The notes below the pieces were generated by a model. It saw only the letters and a program-made list of their open reading frames with translations, ran no database searches and was not told the origin of the DNA. From NCBI GenBank assembly GCA_016592635.1, contig AP023240.1:2769630-2833629 (forward strand): a stretch of 64,000 nt of DNA, given 5' to 3'. Shown here in pieces: positions 24,345 to 34,594 of this stretch. A program made the position numbers and the translations under genes. Origin of the DNA: Methyloprofundus sp. GTDB taxonomy: Bacteria > Pseudomonadota > Gammaproteobacteria > Methylococcales > Methylomonadaceae. Positions within the stretch are counted from its first letter, which is position 1, and every line of letters begins with the position of its first letter.

Positions 24345-25328
24345 TTATCGATTCACTATTGCTTGAGACCAAGTAATTAAAATTTCTTCAAAAAGAAGCT
24401 GCTTATTAAGCTGTGTTTGTATTCTATGGGTATCTTTCATTAATAAGCCATAAAAATCAAATAAACTTGTTAACTGCACCCGTCGCGCAATCTCCTGCAA
24501 AGGCCTTGCTAAATCAGTATTGTGCAAATACTGTGCTTGTACTTGAAAGTGACATTTAATAATATCTTCAGTCCAAGAAATCAGCCAATGTAATAATTGC
24601 TGCCCAGCCAATTTATGCCACTGCTCCGCCAAAACGACAGGACAGGCGTTACGCACGATTATATTTTGCCAACTGGTAAAACACTCACTTCGTAACTGTA
24701 AACTATTTTGTTGCGCATAATCGAGTGCCAATAATGGCGCACCTTGCGCCAAGCTCAGTAATTGTTGCTGCTGTTCATTAATACCTTGAGTAGTTAGCCA
24801 CTGTTGCGCAACGGCATTATCAGGTGTAGCTAACACTAGCTTTTGGCAACGACTCATGATAGTTGCCGGCAAACGCTGCACTTGTTCTGTTAACAAAATA
24901 AACATAGTGCGCTCAGGCGGCTCTTCCAAGCATTTTAAAAATGCATTTGCAGAGTTTCTGTTCATGTGCTCAGCCAGATTTATAATAACGACTCGATAAG
25001 CACTGTATTGCGGCTTTAAAGCGAGCTTGGAAATCAACTGCCTAATAGCATCAATACCAATTAATTTTCCCGCTTCTTCAGGCTGTAACAGCATAAAATC
25101 AGGGTGTGTTTCCGCTACAAACAGCTTGCAACTAGCACAGCTATGACAAGACGATTGCTGTTCAGGTGCTAAACACATTAAATATTGGGCAAAACGCAAT
25201 GCCAATTGATGCTTACCTAACCCTGGGACACCTTTTAATAATAATGCTTGCGGAATACGTTGCTGCTCGACATAAGCAACTAAATGCTGCCAATAACTCT
25301 CATGCCAAGGGTAGTTTAAGCTGGTCAT
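24345..25328 (-). CDS. holB: DNA polymerase III delta' subunit
   Basis: HolB is part of the clamp loader. The 327-residue AAA+ protein has a P-loop-like GVPGLGKHQLA (about residues 34-44), and a zinc module with cysteines in CLAPEQQSSCHSCASCK (about 52-68). RNSANAFLKCLEEPPERTMFIL (about 119-140) is the family's sensor region, given here in outline. It overlaps tmk by four bases (ATGA). Length matches E. coli (334). Confidence 0.95.
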   Translation of the reverse strand: MTSLNYPWHESYWQHLVAYVEQQRIPQALLLKGVPGLGKHQLALRFAQYLMCLAPEQQSSCHSCASCKLFVAETHPDFMLLQPEEAGKLIGIDAIRQLISKLALKPQYSAYRVVIINLAEHMNRNSANAFLKCLEEPPERTMFILLTEQVQRLPATIMSRCQKLVLATPDNAVAQQWLTTQGINEQQQQLLSLAQGAPLLALDYAQQNSLQLRSECFTSWQNIIVRNACPVVLAEQWHKLAGQQLLHWLISWTEDIIKCHFQVQAQYLHNTDLARPLQEIARRVQLTSLFDFYGLLMKDTHRIQTQLNKQLLFEEILITWSQAIVNR

Positions 25329-25948
25329 GCAGGTAAAAACTGCTGAAGTACAACTTGTATATCTGCTTGCACACTCGCTAAATCCTGAGTTGCATCTATT
25401 ATTTTAACTCGCTGGGGTTGTTGCTGTGCAATATCTAAATAGGCTTGCCTTACTTTCGTAAAAAAAGTCATTTTTTCTGATTCGAATCGATCTAATGCAC
25501 CGCGCTTACCTGCTCTCTGCATCCCTATTTCGATAGGCGCATCCAGCAATAAGGTCAAATCAGGACGCAAATCAGCTTGTACAAAATTTTCCAGCCATGC
25601 AATTGCATCACCAGACATATTCCGGCCTCCCCCTTGGTATGCATAGGTTGCATCGGTAAAGCGGTCGCAAAGTACCCAGGTACCTTGTGCTAATGCCGGT
25701 TTTATTACATGTTTAATATGCTGCGCTCGTGCAGCAAACATCATCAACAATTCCGCTTGTTCAGAAATTTCTTCTTGCTCTTTATCCAGCAGTAAGTTGC
25801 GTAAAGTCTCGGCTAGTTCGGTGCCGCCAGGCTCCCTCGTAAGTAATACGGAAATATTATTGCTTGCAAGCATGGATTGAATAAAGGCAATATTAGTCGT
25901 TTTACCGACTCCTTCACCGCCCTCTAAGGTAATAAATCGCCCTGCCAT
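25325..25948 (-). CDS. tmk: Thymidylate kinase
   Basis: Phosphorylates dTMP to dTDP with ATP. The 207-residue protein has P-loop GGEGVGKTTN (about residues 9-18), the dTMP-site TREPGGTELAE, the DRF motif in CDRFTDATYAYQG (about 95-107), and the lid RAGKRGALDRFE (about 146-157). Overlaps holB by four bases and abuts mltG directly, so it is part of the pabC-mltG-tmk-holB-pilZ run. Confidence 0.97.
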   Translation of the reverse strand: MAGRFITLEGGEGVGKTTNIAFIQSMLASNNISVLLTREPGGTELAETLRNLLLDKEQEEISEQAELLMMFAARAQHIKHVIKPALAQGTWVLCDRFTDATYAYQGGGRNMSGDAIAWLENFVQADLRPDLTLLLDAPIEIGMQRAGKRGALDRFESEKMTFFTKVRQAYLDIAQQQPQRVKIIDATQDLASVQADIQVVLQQFLPA

Positions 25949-26944
25949 CTAATGCTTCCTTTGATAACGATTAACTGCTCGGTTATGCTCTGTCAGTGTT
26001 GTTGAAAATATGTGACTACCATTGCCTTTAGCAACAAAATATAAACTAGAATCATTTGCAGGGTGCAATACAGCCTGAATGGCCAATTCACCTGGCATGG
26101 CAATGGGTGTTGGTGGCAAACCATTGATACGATAGGTATTATACGGCGTAAGAGTACGTAAATCTCGTTTACGAATATTGCCCTGATAACGACCCCCCAT
26201 ACCATAAATAACGGTTGGGTCTGTTTGTAGACGCATCCCCTTATTTAACCTGCGGATAAAGACACCTGCAATCACTGGACGCTCAGACACATCACCTGTT
26301 TCTTTTTCGACAATTGATGCCAAAATCAGTGCTTCATATGCATTTTTTAACGGGAGTTTTTGAGTTTTAGTAGCCCACTCTTTTTGTAAAATTTGCTGCA
26401 TTTTTTGATAGGCACGTTTTAGAATCGCCACATCAGTTGTGTGCTTTTCAAACTGATAAGTATCTGGAAAAAACAGGCCTTCAGGGTGTGCATATTGCGT
26501 GGTAATTTTTTGCAAAACTTCCACATCACTTAAATCAGCAATTGTTTGAGTAATACCACTATCCTCAGCTAAAGCGGCACGCATTTGCTTAAAGGCCCAG
26601 CCTTCTGGAAAAGTAATCGCATACTGTCGAGTTTTCCCTTCGCTTAGTAATAATAAAAATGCCTTCGGGGTAATACCAATGGGTAATTCATATTCACCCG
26701 CTTTTAATTTGTTTATCAAACTCTCTTGGTATGCTAAAAGCTTAAACCAATACTTATTCGCTGGCAGCTTTTGATCGTTTAGCGTTTGAATGATGCTTCG
26801 GAACGAACTGCCTTTACTAATATCAATAATAACAGGAGATTGTGTAACTAAGGGTTGCACAACAAATGCTTGGTATTCAAACCATGCCCATGCCGATATT
26901 AAGCTCAAGAGTAATACCAAACTAGCAAATAAACGTATTAACAT
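25949..26944 (-). CDS. mltG: Endolytic murein transglycosylase MltG
   Basis: An inner-membrane lytic transglycosylase thought to terminate nascent glycan strands. One N-terminal membrane helix (LIRLFASLVLLLSLISAWAW), a LysM-like segment (VIIDISKGSSFRSIIQTL), then the YceG domain. The catalytic glutamate is in ASIVEKETGDVSERP (about residues 211-225), followed by RLQTDPTVIYGMG and LPPTPIAMPG. 331 residues, normal length. Overlaps pabC by seven bases. Confidence 0.96.
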   Translation of the reverse strand: MLIRLFASLVLLLSLISAWAWFEYQAFVVQPLVTQSPVIIDISKGSSFRSIIQTLNDQKLPANKYWFKLLAYQESLINKLKAGEYELPIGITPKAFLLLLSEGKTRQYAITFPEGWAFKQMRAALAEDSGITQTIADLSDVEVLQKITTQYAHPEGLFFPDTYQFEKHTTDVAILKRAYQKMQQILQKEWATKTQKLPLKNAYEALILASIVEKETGDVSERPVIAGVFIRRLNKGMRLQTDPTVIYGMGGRYQGNIRKRDLRTLTPYNTYRINGLPPTPIAMPGELAIQAVLHPANDSSLYFVAKGNGSHIFSTTLTEHNRAVNRYQRKH

Positions 26945-27765
26945 AACTGCGTTGCTCTGGTTTTATAAGCTGCAAAAGCCCTTTGTATTGTGCGTGTCAC
27001 AGAGCCGACTGGATAGGCTTTGTTTTCCAGTGATTTAATAGGCCAGAGACCAATAACTGAATTGCTTAAAAACAGCTCATCCGCTGCTAACACAAAATCT
27101 TGCTGTAATTCAGATTGTTGCACCAGAATATTTTGTTGCTCAGCCAGTAATAAAACAATTTGACGAATAATACCTACAATACCGGATAAACTAAGCTCTG
27201 GTGTGTGTAGTACACCCTCTTTAACCACAAATAAATTTGTCATGGTGCCTTCTATGACGTGTTCATTCAAGTTTAGCATTAAACCTTCCTGAAATTCATC
27301 TTGCCACTCGGCACGTGCCAGTACTTGATCTAGCCGATTATTATGCTTTAGCCCTGCAAGCGTTGCGTTCAAGCCTAATCGAGTGCTACAAAAACGCACA
27401 TCAACACCTTGAGTGGCATAATTTACTGGATATTGCGGGTAAGGGTGTAAAGCAATGAAACGAGTTGTTTGAATAAGCTCAGGTTGCCGATAACCACGAC
27501 CACCCGAACCTCGAGTAAGCATCAATTTCAACACTCCATGAGTGCAATTTTTGCTAACTTGAGAGATTTCACCCATCAACAGAGCTGTAGATGGAAAAGG
27601 GATTTTCAGAGTGTGGCAACCTGCCTCTAACCTTGCTAAATGCTGGGTTAGAAAAACAGGCTGCCCCCGAATAATTTCAATTGTTTCAAACAGACCATCG
27701 CCATAATGTAAGCCACGATCTGTTACTGCAATGGTATTCTGCTGTTCGCCATTGACTAAAATCAT
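26938..27765 (-). CDS. pabC: Aminodeoxychorismate lyase
   Basis: A fold-type IV PLP enzyme that makes p-aminobenzoate for folate. The 275-residue protein has TDRGLHYGDGLFETI near the N terminus, GGRGYRQP (about residues 86-93), LKHNNRLDQVLARAEW, and EGTMTNLFVV (about 175-184), which binds the cofactor phosphate. The frame extends to a TTG at 27771, but the ATG at 27765 has AGGT seven bases upstream. Located between fabF and mltG as in E. coli. Methanotrophs need ample folate, but the gene itself is universal. Confidence 0.93.
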   Translation of the reverse strand: MILVNGEQQNTIAVTDRGLHYGDGLFETIEIIRGQPVFLTQHLARLEAGCHTLKIPFPSTALLMGEISQVSKNCTHGVLKLMLTRGSGGRGYRQPELIQTTRFIALHPYPQYPVNYATQGVDVRFCSTRLGLNATLAGLKHNNRLDQVLARAEWQDEFQEGLMLNLNEHVIEGTMTNLFVVKEGVLHTPELSLSGIVGIIRQIVLLLAEQQNILVQQSELQQDFVLAADELFLSNSVIGLWPIKSLENKAYPVGSVTRTIQRAFAAYKTRATQLC

Positions 27766-27782
27766 TAGCAAACCTAATGGGC

Positions 27783-29027
27783 TTATTCGTAGCGTTTAAA
27801 CACTAAAGTTCCATTAGTGCCGCCAAATCCAAATGAATTAGAAACTGCTATATCAATTTTCATATCACGCGCCGTATTAGGCACATAATCCAAATCACAT
27901 TCAGGGTCTTGATTTTCTAAGTTTATCGTCGGTGGAGCAACTTGATTTTTAATCGCCAGCGCACTTAATACTGCTTCAATACCACCCGCAGCACCCAGCA
28001 TATGACCAATCATTGATTTTGTTGAACTAATAGCCACTTTATAAGCATGATCACCCAAAGCAGTCTTCATAGCTTGCGTCTCACCCACATCACCAGCAGG
28101 TGTAGAAGTCCCATGCGCATTAATATAATCCACTTGCTCAGCATTTAAACCAGCATCACGTAGTGCATTTTTCATACAACGTGCCGCACCTGCACCGCCT
28201 ACGGATGGTGAGGTCATATGATAAGCATCACCACTCATGCCATAACCTACTACTTCAGCATAAATCTTGGCGCCTCGTGCTTGTGCATGTTCTAATTCTT
28301 CAAGTACAACGACACCCGCACCATCACTTAAAACAAAACCATCACGATCTTTATCCCAAGGGCGACTGGCCGATTGCGGATCATCATTACGTCGTGACAA
28401 TGCCTTTGCCGAAGCAAAACCACCCATCGCTGTCGGTGAAGTGGTACAGCGTTCTGCACCGCCAGCAATCATAACATCAGCATCACCGTATTTAATAAGG
28501 CGTGCAGCATCACCAATATTGTGCGTCCCTGTTGTACAAGCCGTCACAATAGCAAAATTTGGACCTTTTAAGCCATATTTAATGGATAAATTACCAGAAA
28601 TCATATTAATGATATTCCCTGGTACAAAAAAGGGAGAAATGCGTCGCGGCCCACTTTTACTATAGGTAGCATGGCAATCTTCAATACCTGTTATACCACC
28701 AATACCTGAACCGATAGCGACACCAATTCTTTCAGCATTCTCTTCCGTGACTTCTAAACCTGAATCTTCAAGAGCTTGACTACCTGCAGCAATACCATAT
28801 TGAATAAAGCCATCCATACGCTTAGCATCTTTAGCTGCGACATACTGAGTGACATCAAAGTCTCTGATAACACCCCCAAAAGTAGAAGCAAAAGCAGAAA
28901 TATCAAACGAATCAATCGGGCTAATGCCGCTTTTTCCGTTGATAATACCATCCCATGTTTCAGAAACAGTGTTAGCAAGAGGCGTTATTGCGCCCAGCCC
29001 TGTAATAACAACACGACGTGTACTCAA
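27783..29027 (-). CDS. fabF: 3-oxoacyl-ACP synthase II
   Basis: Elongating condensing enzyme KAS II. 414 residues with active-site Cys in [12 protein letters not shown] (about residue 164), and histidines in [12 protein letters not shown] (about 303-314) and [14 protein letters not shown] (about 333-346). The ending [16 protein letters not shown] is typical. Follows acpP by 86 bases. Part of the plsX-fabH-fabD-fabG-acpP-fabF operon that builds acyl-ACP in the cytoplasm. Confidence 0.97.
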   Translation of the reverse strand: MSTRRVVITGLGAITPLANTVSETWDGIINGKSGISPIDSFDISAFASTFGGVIRDFDVTQYVAAKDAKRMDGFIQYGIAAGSQALEDSGLEVTEENAERIGVAIGSGIGGITGIEDCHATYSKSGPRRISPFFVPGNIINMISGNLSIKYGLKGPNFAIVTACTTGTHNIGDAARLIKYGDADVMIAGGAERCTTSPTAMGGFASAKALSRRNDDPQSASRPWDKDRDGFVLSDGAGVVVLEELEHAQARGAKIYAEVVGYGMSGDAYHMTSPSVGGAGAARCMKNALRDAGLNAEQVDYINAHGTSTPAGDVGETQAMKTALGDHAYKVAISSTKSMIGHMLGAAGGIEAVLSALAIKNQVAPPTINLENQDPECDLDYVPNTARDMKIDIAVSNSFGFGGTNGTLVFKRYE

Positions 29028-29113
29028 TGGAGGATACCTGAATAGAAATAAAAAAGGAGAGAGGTCTTAATGGGCAATATAGTATTGCCCATTAATTCAT
29101 ACGTACTAAGAAA

Positions 29114-29344
29114 TTAGCCGTTAGCGTTTACGTAATCAATAGCTTGTTGTACAGTCGTGATTTTTTCAGCATCATCATCAGGAATTTCACATTCGAATTC
29201 TTCTTCTAAAGCCATAACCAATTCTACTGTATCAAGAGAATCAGCGCCTAGATCATCTACGAATGATGCATCAATAGCAATATCTTCTTTAACACCTAAT
29301 TGCTCAGCAACAATTTTCTTTACACGTTCTTCAATGTTACTCAT
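29114..29344 (-). CDS. acpP: Acyl carrier protein
   Basis: A 76-residue acidic ACP. The phosphopantetheine attachment Ser is in [18 protein letters not shown] (Ser about residue 35). It carries growing acyl chains for the adjacent fab enzymes and for LpxA further along the window. The 130-base gap to fabG contains a probable separate promoter, which would support the high expression ACP needs. Confidence 0.98.
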   Translation of the reverse strand: MSNIEERVKKIVAEQLGVKEDIAIDASFVDDLGADSLDTVELVMALEEEFECEIPDDDAEKITTVQQAIDYVNANG

Positions 29345-29441
29345 ATTATTTTTTCCTTAATGGATGTCGATTTATCTATACAACATCATTTTTTTATTAT
29401 TAACTTCAATCCACTTATAGATGAATTCTACAAGCGGGGCA

Positions 29442-29447
29442 ATTATA
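29442..29447 (-). promoter_or_regulatory. Probable acpP promoter -10 box
   Basis: TATAAT on the minus strand in the 130-base fabG-acpP gap, about 100 bases before acpP. The -35 region is AT-rich without a clear match, so this is tentative. Confidence 0.4.
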
Positions 29448-29474
29448 CTTTAAAATTATGAAAATAACATAATT

Positions 29475-30203
29475 TTAAGCCATAAACATTCCACCATTTA
29501 CATGTAGGGTCTCACCTGTAATGTAAGATGCTCCTTCAGATGCTAAAAATGCGACTGCATTAGCAATTTCTTTGGGATCTCCCAAGCGCCCCAAGGGGAT
29601 GCCAGATAATAACGACTGTTTGTGCTCATCAGCTAATTCACGCGTCATATCAGTATCAATAAAACCAGGAGCAACCGTATTCACCGTAATACCACGTGAA
29701 CCCACTTCTTTTGCCATTGATTTAGCAAAACCAACCATACCCGCTTTTGCTGCAGCATAGTTCGCTTGTCCGGCATTACCTGTAGCACCCACAACAGAAG
29801 CAATATTTATGATTCGGCCAGATCTAGCTTTCATCATACCTCTTAATACTGCTTTACTCATTCTAAAAACAGAGCTTAAGTTGGTATTGATAATATCATC
29901 CCACTCTTCTTCTTTCATGCGCATTAGCAAATTATCTCGGGTAATACCCGCATTATTCACTAAAACCTCAGGTGCACCATATGCATCAGCAATTTGCTTC
30001 ATAACTTCAGCAATTGAATCAGCATTAGCAACATCCAACTTCATGCCTGTACCATTATCAGCCAAGTAAGTAGAAATAGCTTCTGCACCGCCATCTGAAG
30101 TGGCTGTACCAATAATAAAAAAACCATCATCTGCTAATTTTTCGGCAATAGCACGCCCAATACCGCGACTTGCGCCTGTTACTAAGGCTACTTTTTTAGT
30201 CAT
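29475..30203 (-). CDS. fabG: 3-oxoacyl-ACP reductase
   Basis: NADPH-dependent short-chain dehydrogenase, second step of the elongation cycle. 242 residues with GASRGIGRAIAEKL (about residues 11-24), NNAGITRDN (about 85-93), the catalytic Ser in NIASVVGATGNAG (about 136-148), and YAAAKAGMVGFAKS (Tyr149, Lys153 region). Overlaps the fabD end by eight bases. Same strand and order as in E. coli. Confidence 0.97.
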   Translation of the reverse strand: MTKKVALVTGASRGIGRAIAEKLADDGFFIIGTATSDGGAEAISTYLADNGTGMKLDVANADSIAEVMKQIADAYGAPEVLVNNAGITRDNLLMRMKEEEWDDIINTNLSSVFRMSKAVLRGMMKARSGRIINIASVVGATGNAGQANYAAAKAGMVGFAKSMAKEVGSRGITVNTVAPGFIDTDMTRELADEHKQSLLSGIPLGRLGDPKEIANAVAFLASEGASYITGETLHVNGGMFMA

Positions 30204-31149
30204 TAGAAAAATGCTCCAATAATTTAGTGAAAGTTTCAGGGTTATTTACCGTGAAATGCTCTGCTGATTTTACAATACGCTTGTTTAAGCCCAACAAAAC
30301 CTTTCCAGGCCCCATTTCTGCAATGGTTGTAACACCTTGCTCAGACAGTGCATTAACAGTATCTACCCAGCGTACAGGTTGAAATAACTGTTCTTTTAAA
30401 GCGAGACGAATTTCATCTGCACCTTTATGCACCTTAACATCAACATTATGCAATAAAACAACATCAGGCTCGGCAAAACTAAGATCCTCCATTTGCACAG
30501 CTAGCTTCTCAGCAGCGGGTTCCATTAAGGCACAATGCGAAGGCACACTGACCGGTAGTTTAACGGCACGTTTTGCACCTACTTCTTTTGCAGCAGGCAT
30601 TGCCCTATCAATTGCAGCACTACTTCCCGCTATCACGACTTGGCCAGGTGAATTGAAATTAACCGCCGAACAAACGTCACCTTGAGCAGCAGCAGCACAC
30701 ACCTGAATAACTTGCTCATCAGTTAGCCCTAAAATTGCTGCCATAGCACCTGTACCTGCAGGCACAGCCTCTTGCATATAGCGACCTCTTTGTGCAACTA
30801 AGGAAATAGCATCTTTAAAGTCCAACACTCCAGCACAAACCAGAGCAGTATATTCACCTAAGCTATGTCCTGCCATAAAAGCAGGCCTGACATCAGACTC
30901 AGCGCACCAAACTTTCCATAATGCCACCCCAGCAGCCAACATTGCTGGTTGCGTATTATGAGTTTGATTTAATTCTTCAGCAGGTCCATCAGTGACCATT
31001 TGCCATAAATCAACACCCAAAACAGCTGACGCTTCAGCAAAAGTTGCTTCAACATCAGGATACACTGCTGCTAACTCTACCATCATGCCCACTGACTGTG
31101 AGCCTTGCCCTGGAAATACAAAAGCAAGTTGCTTATTTTGTTCGCTCAT
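30196..31149 (-). CDS. fabD: Malonyl-CoA:ACP transacylase
   Basis: Loads malonyl groups onto ACP. The 317-residue protein has the oxyanion motif FPGQGSQSVGM (about residues 11-21), nucleophile Ser in GHSLGEYTALV (about 91-101), the arginine in AQRGRYMQEAVP (about 115-126), and the histidine in SVPSHCALMEPA (about 196-207). Starts 12 bases after fabH and overlaps fabG. Confidence 0.97.
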   Translation of the reverse strand: MSEQNKQLAFVFPGQGSQSVGMMVELAAVYPDVEATFAEASAVLGVDLWQMVTDGPAEELNQTHNTQPAMLAAGVALWKVWCAESDVRPAFMAGHSLGEYTALVCAGVLDFKDAISLVAQRGRYMQEAVPAGTGAMAAILGLTDEQVIQVCAAAAQGDVCSAVNFNSPGQVVIAGSSAAIDRAMPAAKEVGAKRAVKLPVSVPSHCALMEPAAEKLAVQMEDLSFAEPDVVLLHNVDVKVHKGADEIRLALKEQLFQPVRWVDTVNALSEQGVTTIAEMGPGKVLLGLNKRIVKSAEHFTVNNPETFTKLLEHFSND

Positions 31150-31161
31150 AAATAACCTTAA

Positions 31162-32124
31162 TTAATACCTAATCAGCGCAGAACCCCAAGTAAAGCCTGC
31201 ACCAAATGCTTCTAATAAAACCACATGTCCACGTTTAATACGCCCATCTCTTACTGCCTCATTAAAAGCCAGCAAGACAGATGCAGAAGAAGTATTACCC
31301 TGCTCTTGCAAAGTAACCACTACATGATCCATCGACATCTTTAATTTTTTTGCAGTCGCCGCGATAATACGAATATTTGCCTGATGCGGCACTAACCAGT
31401 CAATATCAGACTTTTGCATATTATTTGCCGCCAAAGTCTCATCAACAATACGCCCTAAAGTATTGACTGCCACCTTAAAAACTTCATTGCCTTTCATAGA
31501 AATATAGCCAGCCATCTCCGGCTCACCCAATGCTTGTGGGTTTGGACATTTCAATAAATCTTCAAAGCTACCATCCGAATGAATATGGGTTGATAAAATA
31601 CCTTCTTGCTCCCCTGCTTGCAACAGTACAGCTCCTGCACCATCACCAAATAAGATACACGTTCCACGATCAGTCCAATCCACTATGCGCGAACAAATTT
31701 CAGCTCCTACCACTAAAACTGTTTTTGCTGCACCCGATTTAATATATTGATTTGCCATATCCAAACCAAAAATCGAACCCGAACAAGCTGCCTGTATATC
31801 AAAGGCAACACATTTCTTAATACCCAAGCGATGCTGCAACATACAACCAGTACTCGGGTAAACATTATCCGGAGTTCCTGTGGCAACAATAATCAAATCA
31901 ATGGCATCAGGTGAAATATCAGCCATCTCTATTGCTTGTCGTGCTGCAATTTCTGCCATACTAGAGGCAGTTTCATGCTGCGCAGCAATGCGCCGGCTTG
32001 TTATACCAGTGCGTTCAAAAATCCAGCTATCTGAAGTATCAACCGTTTTCGAAATTTCTTCATTAGTTTTGATTTCGGCGGGTAAGTACCCTCCCGTACC
32101 GATTACTCTTGCATAAGTTGTCAT
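31162..32124 (-). CDS. fabH: 3-oxoacyl-ACP synthase III
   Basis: Initiates fatty-acid synthesis by condensing acetyl-CoA with malonyl-ACP. 320 residues with the Cys-His-Asn triad visible: [13 protein letters not shown] (Cys about 113), [12 protein letters not shown] (His about 245) and [11 protein letters not shown] (Asn about 275). Overlaps the plsX stop by four bases. Confidence 0.97.
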   Translation of the reverse strand: MTTYARVIGTGGYLPAEIKTNEEISKTVDTSDSWIFERTGITSRRIAAQHETASSMAEIAARQAIEMADISPDAIDLIIVATGTPDNVYPSTGCMLQHRLGIKKCVAFDIQAACSGSIFGLDMANQYIKSGAAKTVLVVGAEICSRIVDWTDRGTCILFGDGAGAVLLQAGEQEGILSTHIHSDGSFEDLLKCPNPQALGEPEMAGYISMKGNEVFKVAVNTLGRIVDETLAANNMQKSDIDWLVPHQANIRIIAATAKKLKMSMDHVVVTLQEQGNTSSASVLLAFNEAVRDGRIKRGHVVLLEAFGAGFTWGSALIRY

Positions 32125-33149
32125 ACGTTTTCTCTCCTGCTTAGAGCGTGCTCAACCTGTTCACTAATTTTTTGAATTACATTTTTTTCTACTTCCACTT
32201 CAGCTACATGAATAGCCGTTTTAAAAGCAACCGCATCTGCACCACCATGGCTTTTGATCACTAAGCCTTTCAAGCCTAGAAAACTAGCTCCATTGTGCAG
32301 CCTTGGATCTATACGGTCTTTAATTGCTTTTAATACTGGATAGGCAATTAATGCAGCCAATTTTGTAAAGGCGTTCTTAGCAAAAGACTCTTTCATAACC
32401 GAAGTAATCATTTTCGCTGCACCTTCAATAGATTTCAATGCAATGTTACCTACAAATCCATCACAAACAATCAAATCAACCTTTTGATCACCTGCGTTCA
32501 ACGAATTACCTTCCACATAACCTATATAATTAAGGTGTGAATTTTCCAGTAATTTAGCAGCAGATTTAACTTGCTCATTACCTTTGGTATCTTCTTCACC
32601 AATATTAAGCAAGCCTACCTTAGGAGAATCAGTATCCTCTAAAGCTTTTACCACTTCAGCACCCATCACTGCAAATTGAAATAAATTTTCCGCTGAACTA
32701 TCAACATTTGCGCCGAGATCAAGGACATGGGTATGCCCAAAAATAGACGGCATGGATGACATAATAGCAGGTCGATCAATCCCTGGCATCATTTTCAAAA
32801 CAAATCTGGCGGTTGCCATTAATGCCCCAGTATTACCAGCACTCACACAAGCATCAGCACGTCCTTCGCGTACCAAATTAATGGCCACACGCATGGAAGA
32901 GTCTTTTTTATTTTTTAACGCTTTAGCAGGTGATTCATCCATAGCGACACATTGTGAAGCATGCTGAATAGACAAGCGATCTTTAAATTCAACTAAGCCT
33001 TGCTCAAGCAACGGCATTAACACTTGTTCGTCGCCAACCAAGATAAGTTGTAAGTCAGGATTGTTACGCAAACAATCTAGTGAAGCAGGGATAGTGGTAC
33101 TGGTACCATGATCGCCGCCCATTGCATCAATTGAAATTATCAAACTCAC
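32121..33149 (-). CDS. plsX: Phosphate acyltransferase PlsX
   Basis: Makes acyl-phosphate from acyl-ACP for phospholipid synthesis. [14 protein letters not shown] at the N terminus and [17 protein letters not shown] (about residues 238-254) are family hallmarks. An ATG at 33191 is in frame, but it lies inside the rpmF terminator hairpin; the GTG at 33149 gives the normal N terminus (342 residues) with a GGAG upstream. Leads the fab operon. Confidence 0.93.
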   Translation of the reverse strand: MSLIISIDAMGGDHGTSTTIPASLDCLRNNPDLQLILVGDEQVLMPLLEQGLVEFKDRLSIQHASQCVAMDESPAKALKNKKDSSMRVAINLVREGRADACVSAGNTGALMATARFVLKMMPGIDRPAIMSSMPSIFGHTHVLDLGANVDSSAENLFQFAVMGAEVVKALEDTDSPKVGLLNIGEEDTKGNEQVKSAAKLLENSHLNYIGYVEGNSLNAGDQKVDLIVCDGFVGNIALKSIEGAAKMITSVMKESFAKNAFTKLAALIAYPVLKAIKDRIDPRLHNGASFLGLKGLVIKSHGGADAVAFKTAIHVAEVEVEKNVIQKISEQVEHALSRRENV

Positions 33150-33176
33150 GTAAACAAAAACTCCAAAAGTTCTTAT

Positions 33177-33204
33177 AAAAAAGCCGGACATAAAGTCCGG
33201 CTTT
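33177..33204 (-). terminator. Rho-independent terminator between rpmF and plsX
   Basis: On the minus strand a 9-base-pair GC-rich stem (AAGCCGGAC/GTCCGGCTT) with a 5-base loop is followed by TTTTTTAT. It lies 53 bases past the rpmF stop, so the ribosomal-protein message is mostly ended before the fab genes, or attenuated. Confidence 0.88.
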
Positions 33205-33256
33205 CAAAACTGATTAAACGTTCAAACTGTACAATAATTGCACAAGCAAAACCAAC

Positions 33257-33436
33257 TTAATCTTCGTCACTCGCTACAATTTGACGACCTTTAAAGAAGC
33301 CATCAGGCGTAACATGATGACGCAAGTGAGTTTCACCTGTTGTAGGGTCTTGAGAAAGTGTTTTCGCAGTTAATGAATCATGCGAACGACGCTGCCCGCG
33401 TCTTGAACGAGTTACTTTGCTTTTTTGTACGGCCAT
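33257..33436 (-). CDS. rpmF: 50S ribosomal protein L32
   Basis: A 59-residue ribosomal protein, [20 protein letters not shown] at the start, which is diagnostic of L32. The C-terminal part ([20 protein letters not shown]) is of the proteobacterial, zinc-free type. The ATG overlaps the yceD stop (TAATG). The yceD-rpmF-plsX-fabH order is conserved in proteobacteria. Confidence 0.97.
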   Translation of the reverse strand: MAVQKSKVTRSRRGQRRSHDSLTAKTLSQDPTTGETHLRHHVTPDGFFKGRQIVASDED

Positions 33437-33957
33437 TATTGGTCTCCAGTAATTTTTAGTTTAGCTAAAACAGAAAAAGGGTTGTCAGGTTCTTGTTCTT
33501 CTATCTGAGGCTCAGGGAGCTTTTCAGTTGACGTAGATTGAAAACATGCACTTGCATGCCGTGGATAATCAGGCAAAGAAATAATGACTTCATCCTCAAT
33601 AATCGCGGGCAAAGACATTTTATTATCTGCAACCATCATCGGCTCAAAATCTTCCTCTAAACGGTCAGCTTGCTCAATAGTTTGCACCATGCCTATTTTA
33701 ACAGCCTTATTAACAGGCCAAGCAAGTGCTTGCATACAGCTCTGACACGTTAAAGTTAAATTTCCTTCAATACGCCCTTCAATAATAGGAACTTTACCTT
33801 CCTTATAAAATTGTAAATCAACTTGTAATTCACCTTCTTTATCAAAAAGAAAATCACTAAGCCTGCCTAGCCGTTGCAAGCCTAAACGGCCTACTATATG
33901 ACTACGCCTTTCAGCAAATACAACGGGGTCTATAAGTTCGGGTAATTGATCTAACAT
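33436..33957 (-). CDS. yceD: YceD/DUF177 protein
   Basis: A 173-residue protein of the DUF177 family. [16 protein letters not shown] (about residues 75-90) holds the conserved CxxC, and [17 protein letters not shown] (about 126-142) is the second conserved block. Family members are linked to 23S rRNA accumulation and always precede rpmF, as here (one-base overlap). An in-frame stretch upstream to 34119 overlaps maf on the other strand and is not used. Confidence 0.93.
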   Translation of the reverse strand: MLDQLPELIDPVVFAERRSHIVGRLGLQRLGRLSDFLFDKEGELQVDLQFYKEGKVPIIEGRIEGNLTLTCQSCMQALAWPVNKAVKIGMVQTIEQADRLEEDFEPMMVADNKMSLPAIIEDEVIISLPDYPRHASACFQSTSTEKLPEPQIEEQEPDNPFSVLAKLKITGDQ

Positions 33958-34006
33958 AACTGTGCAATAATAGCGGTATTTGTAGCTTTCTGTCAATTGA
34001 ATTATT

Positions 34007-34594
34007 ATGCAAACCAATAACCTAGTCTTAGCCTCCAGCTCTGAATACCGTAAAACACTACTAGAAAAATTAAATTTACACTTTGTTTGCACCCACCCGA
34101 ATATTGACGAAAGTGCCAAAACACTTGAATCACCAACGGAATTAGCTTTGCGTTTGGCAGAAGAAAAAGCAAAATCTCTTGCAACAACCTATCCAAAGCA
34201 CTTTATTATTGCATCGGATCAAGTGGCAATCATTAATCACATTCAACTACATAAGCCCGGTAACAAACAGGCAGCAATAGAGCAACTACGCTTGTCTTCA
34301 GGTAAACAGGTAAAGTTTTACACCAGTGTCTGCGTACTAGATACGACAAACAACCAGCTTAAGAGTGCAATAGACATCTGCACTGTTCACTTTAAAAATT
34401 TATCCGAACAACAAATAAAACATTACATTAATATTGAACAACCATATAACTGCGCAGGAAGCTTTAAATCGGAAGGCTTAGGTATAGCACTATTTGAGCG
34501 TATTGAAGGCGATGACCCTAATGCCCTTATAGGTTTACCACTGATTAAACTTATTGAACTACTACAAGAACTCAATATTGATGTATTATCGTAA
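34007..34594 (+). CDS. Maf/YceF nucleoside triphosphate pyrophosphatase
   Basis: A 195-residue Maf-family enzyme that removes non-canonical nucleotides (YceF type, 7-methyl-GTP). Signature elements are [17 protein letters not shown] (residues about 6-22), [16 protein letters not shown] (about 67-77), and [13 protein letters not shown] (about 146-158). Divergent from yceD, 49 bases apart, and tail-to-tail with rpoS (9-base overlap). Confidence 0.94.
   Translation: MQTNNLVLASSSEYRKTLLEKLNLHFVCTHPNIDESAKTLESPTELALRLAEEKAKSLATTYPKHFIIASDQVAIINHIQLHKPGNKQAAIEQLRLSSGKQVKFYTSVCVLDTTNNQLKSAIDICTVHFKNLSEQQIKHYINIEQPYNCAGSFKSEGLGIALFERIEGDDPNALIGLPLIKLIELLQELNIDVLS

Noticed and set aside
28163..28665. 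Long plus-strand open frames opposite fabF
   Set aside because: They are shadows of a clearly coding gene with every active-site motif intact.
33958..34119. N-terminal extension of yceD
   Set aside because: It overlaps the divergent maf gene and has no match to the family's N terminus; the ATG at 33957 gives the normal length.
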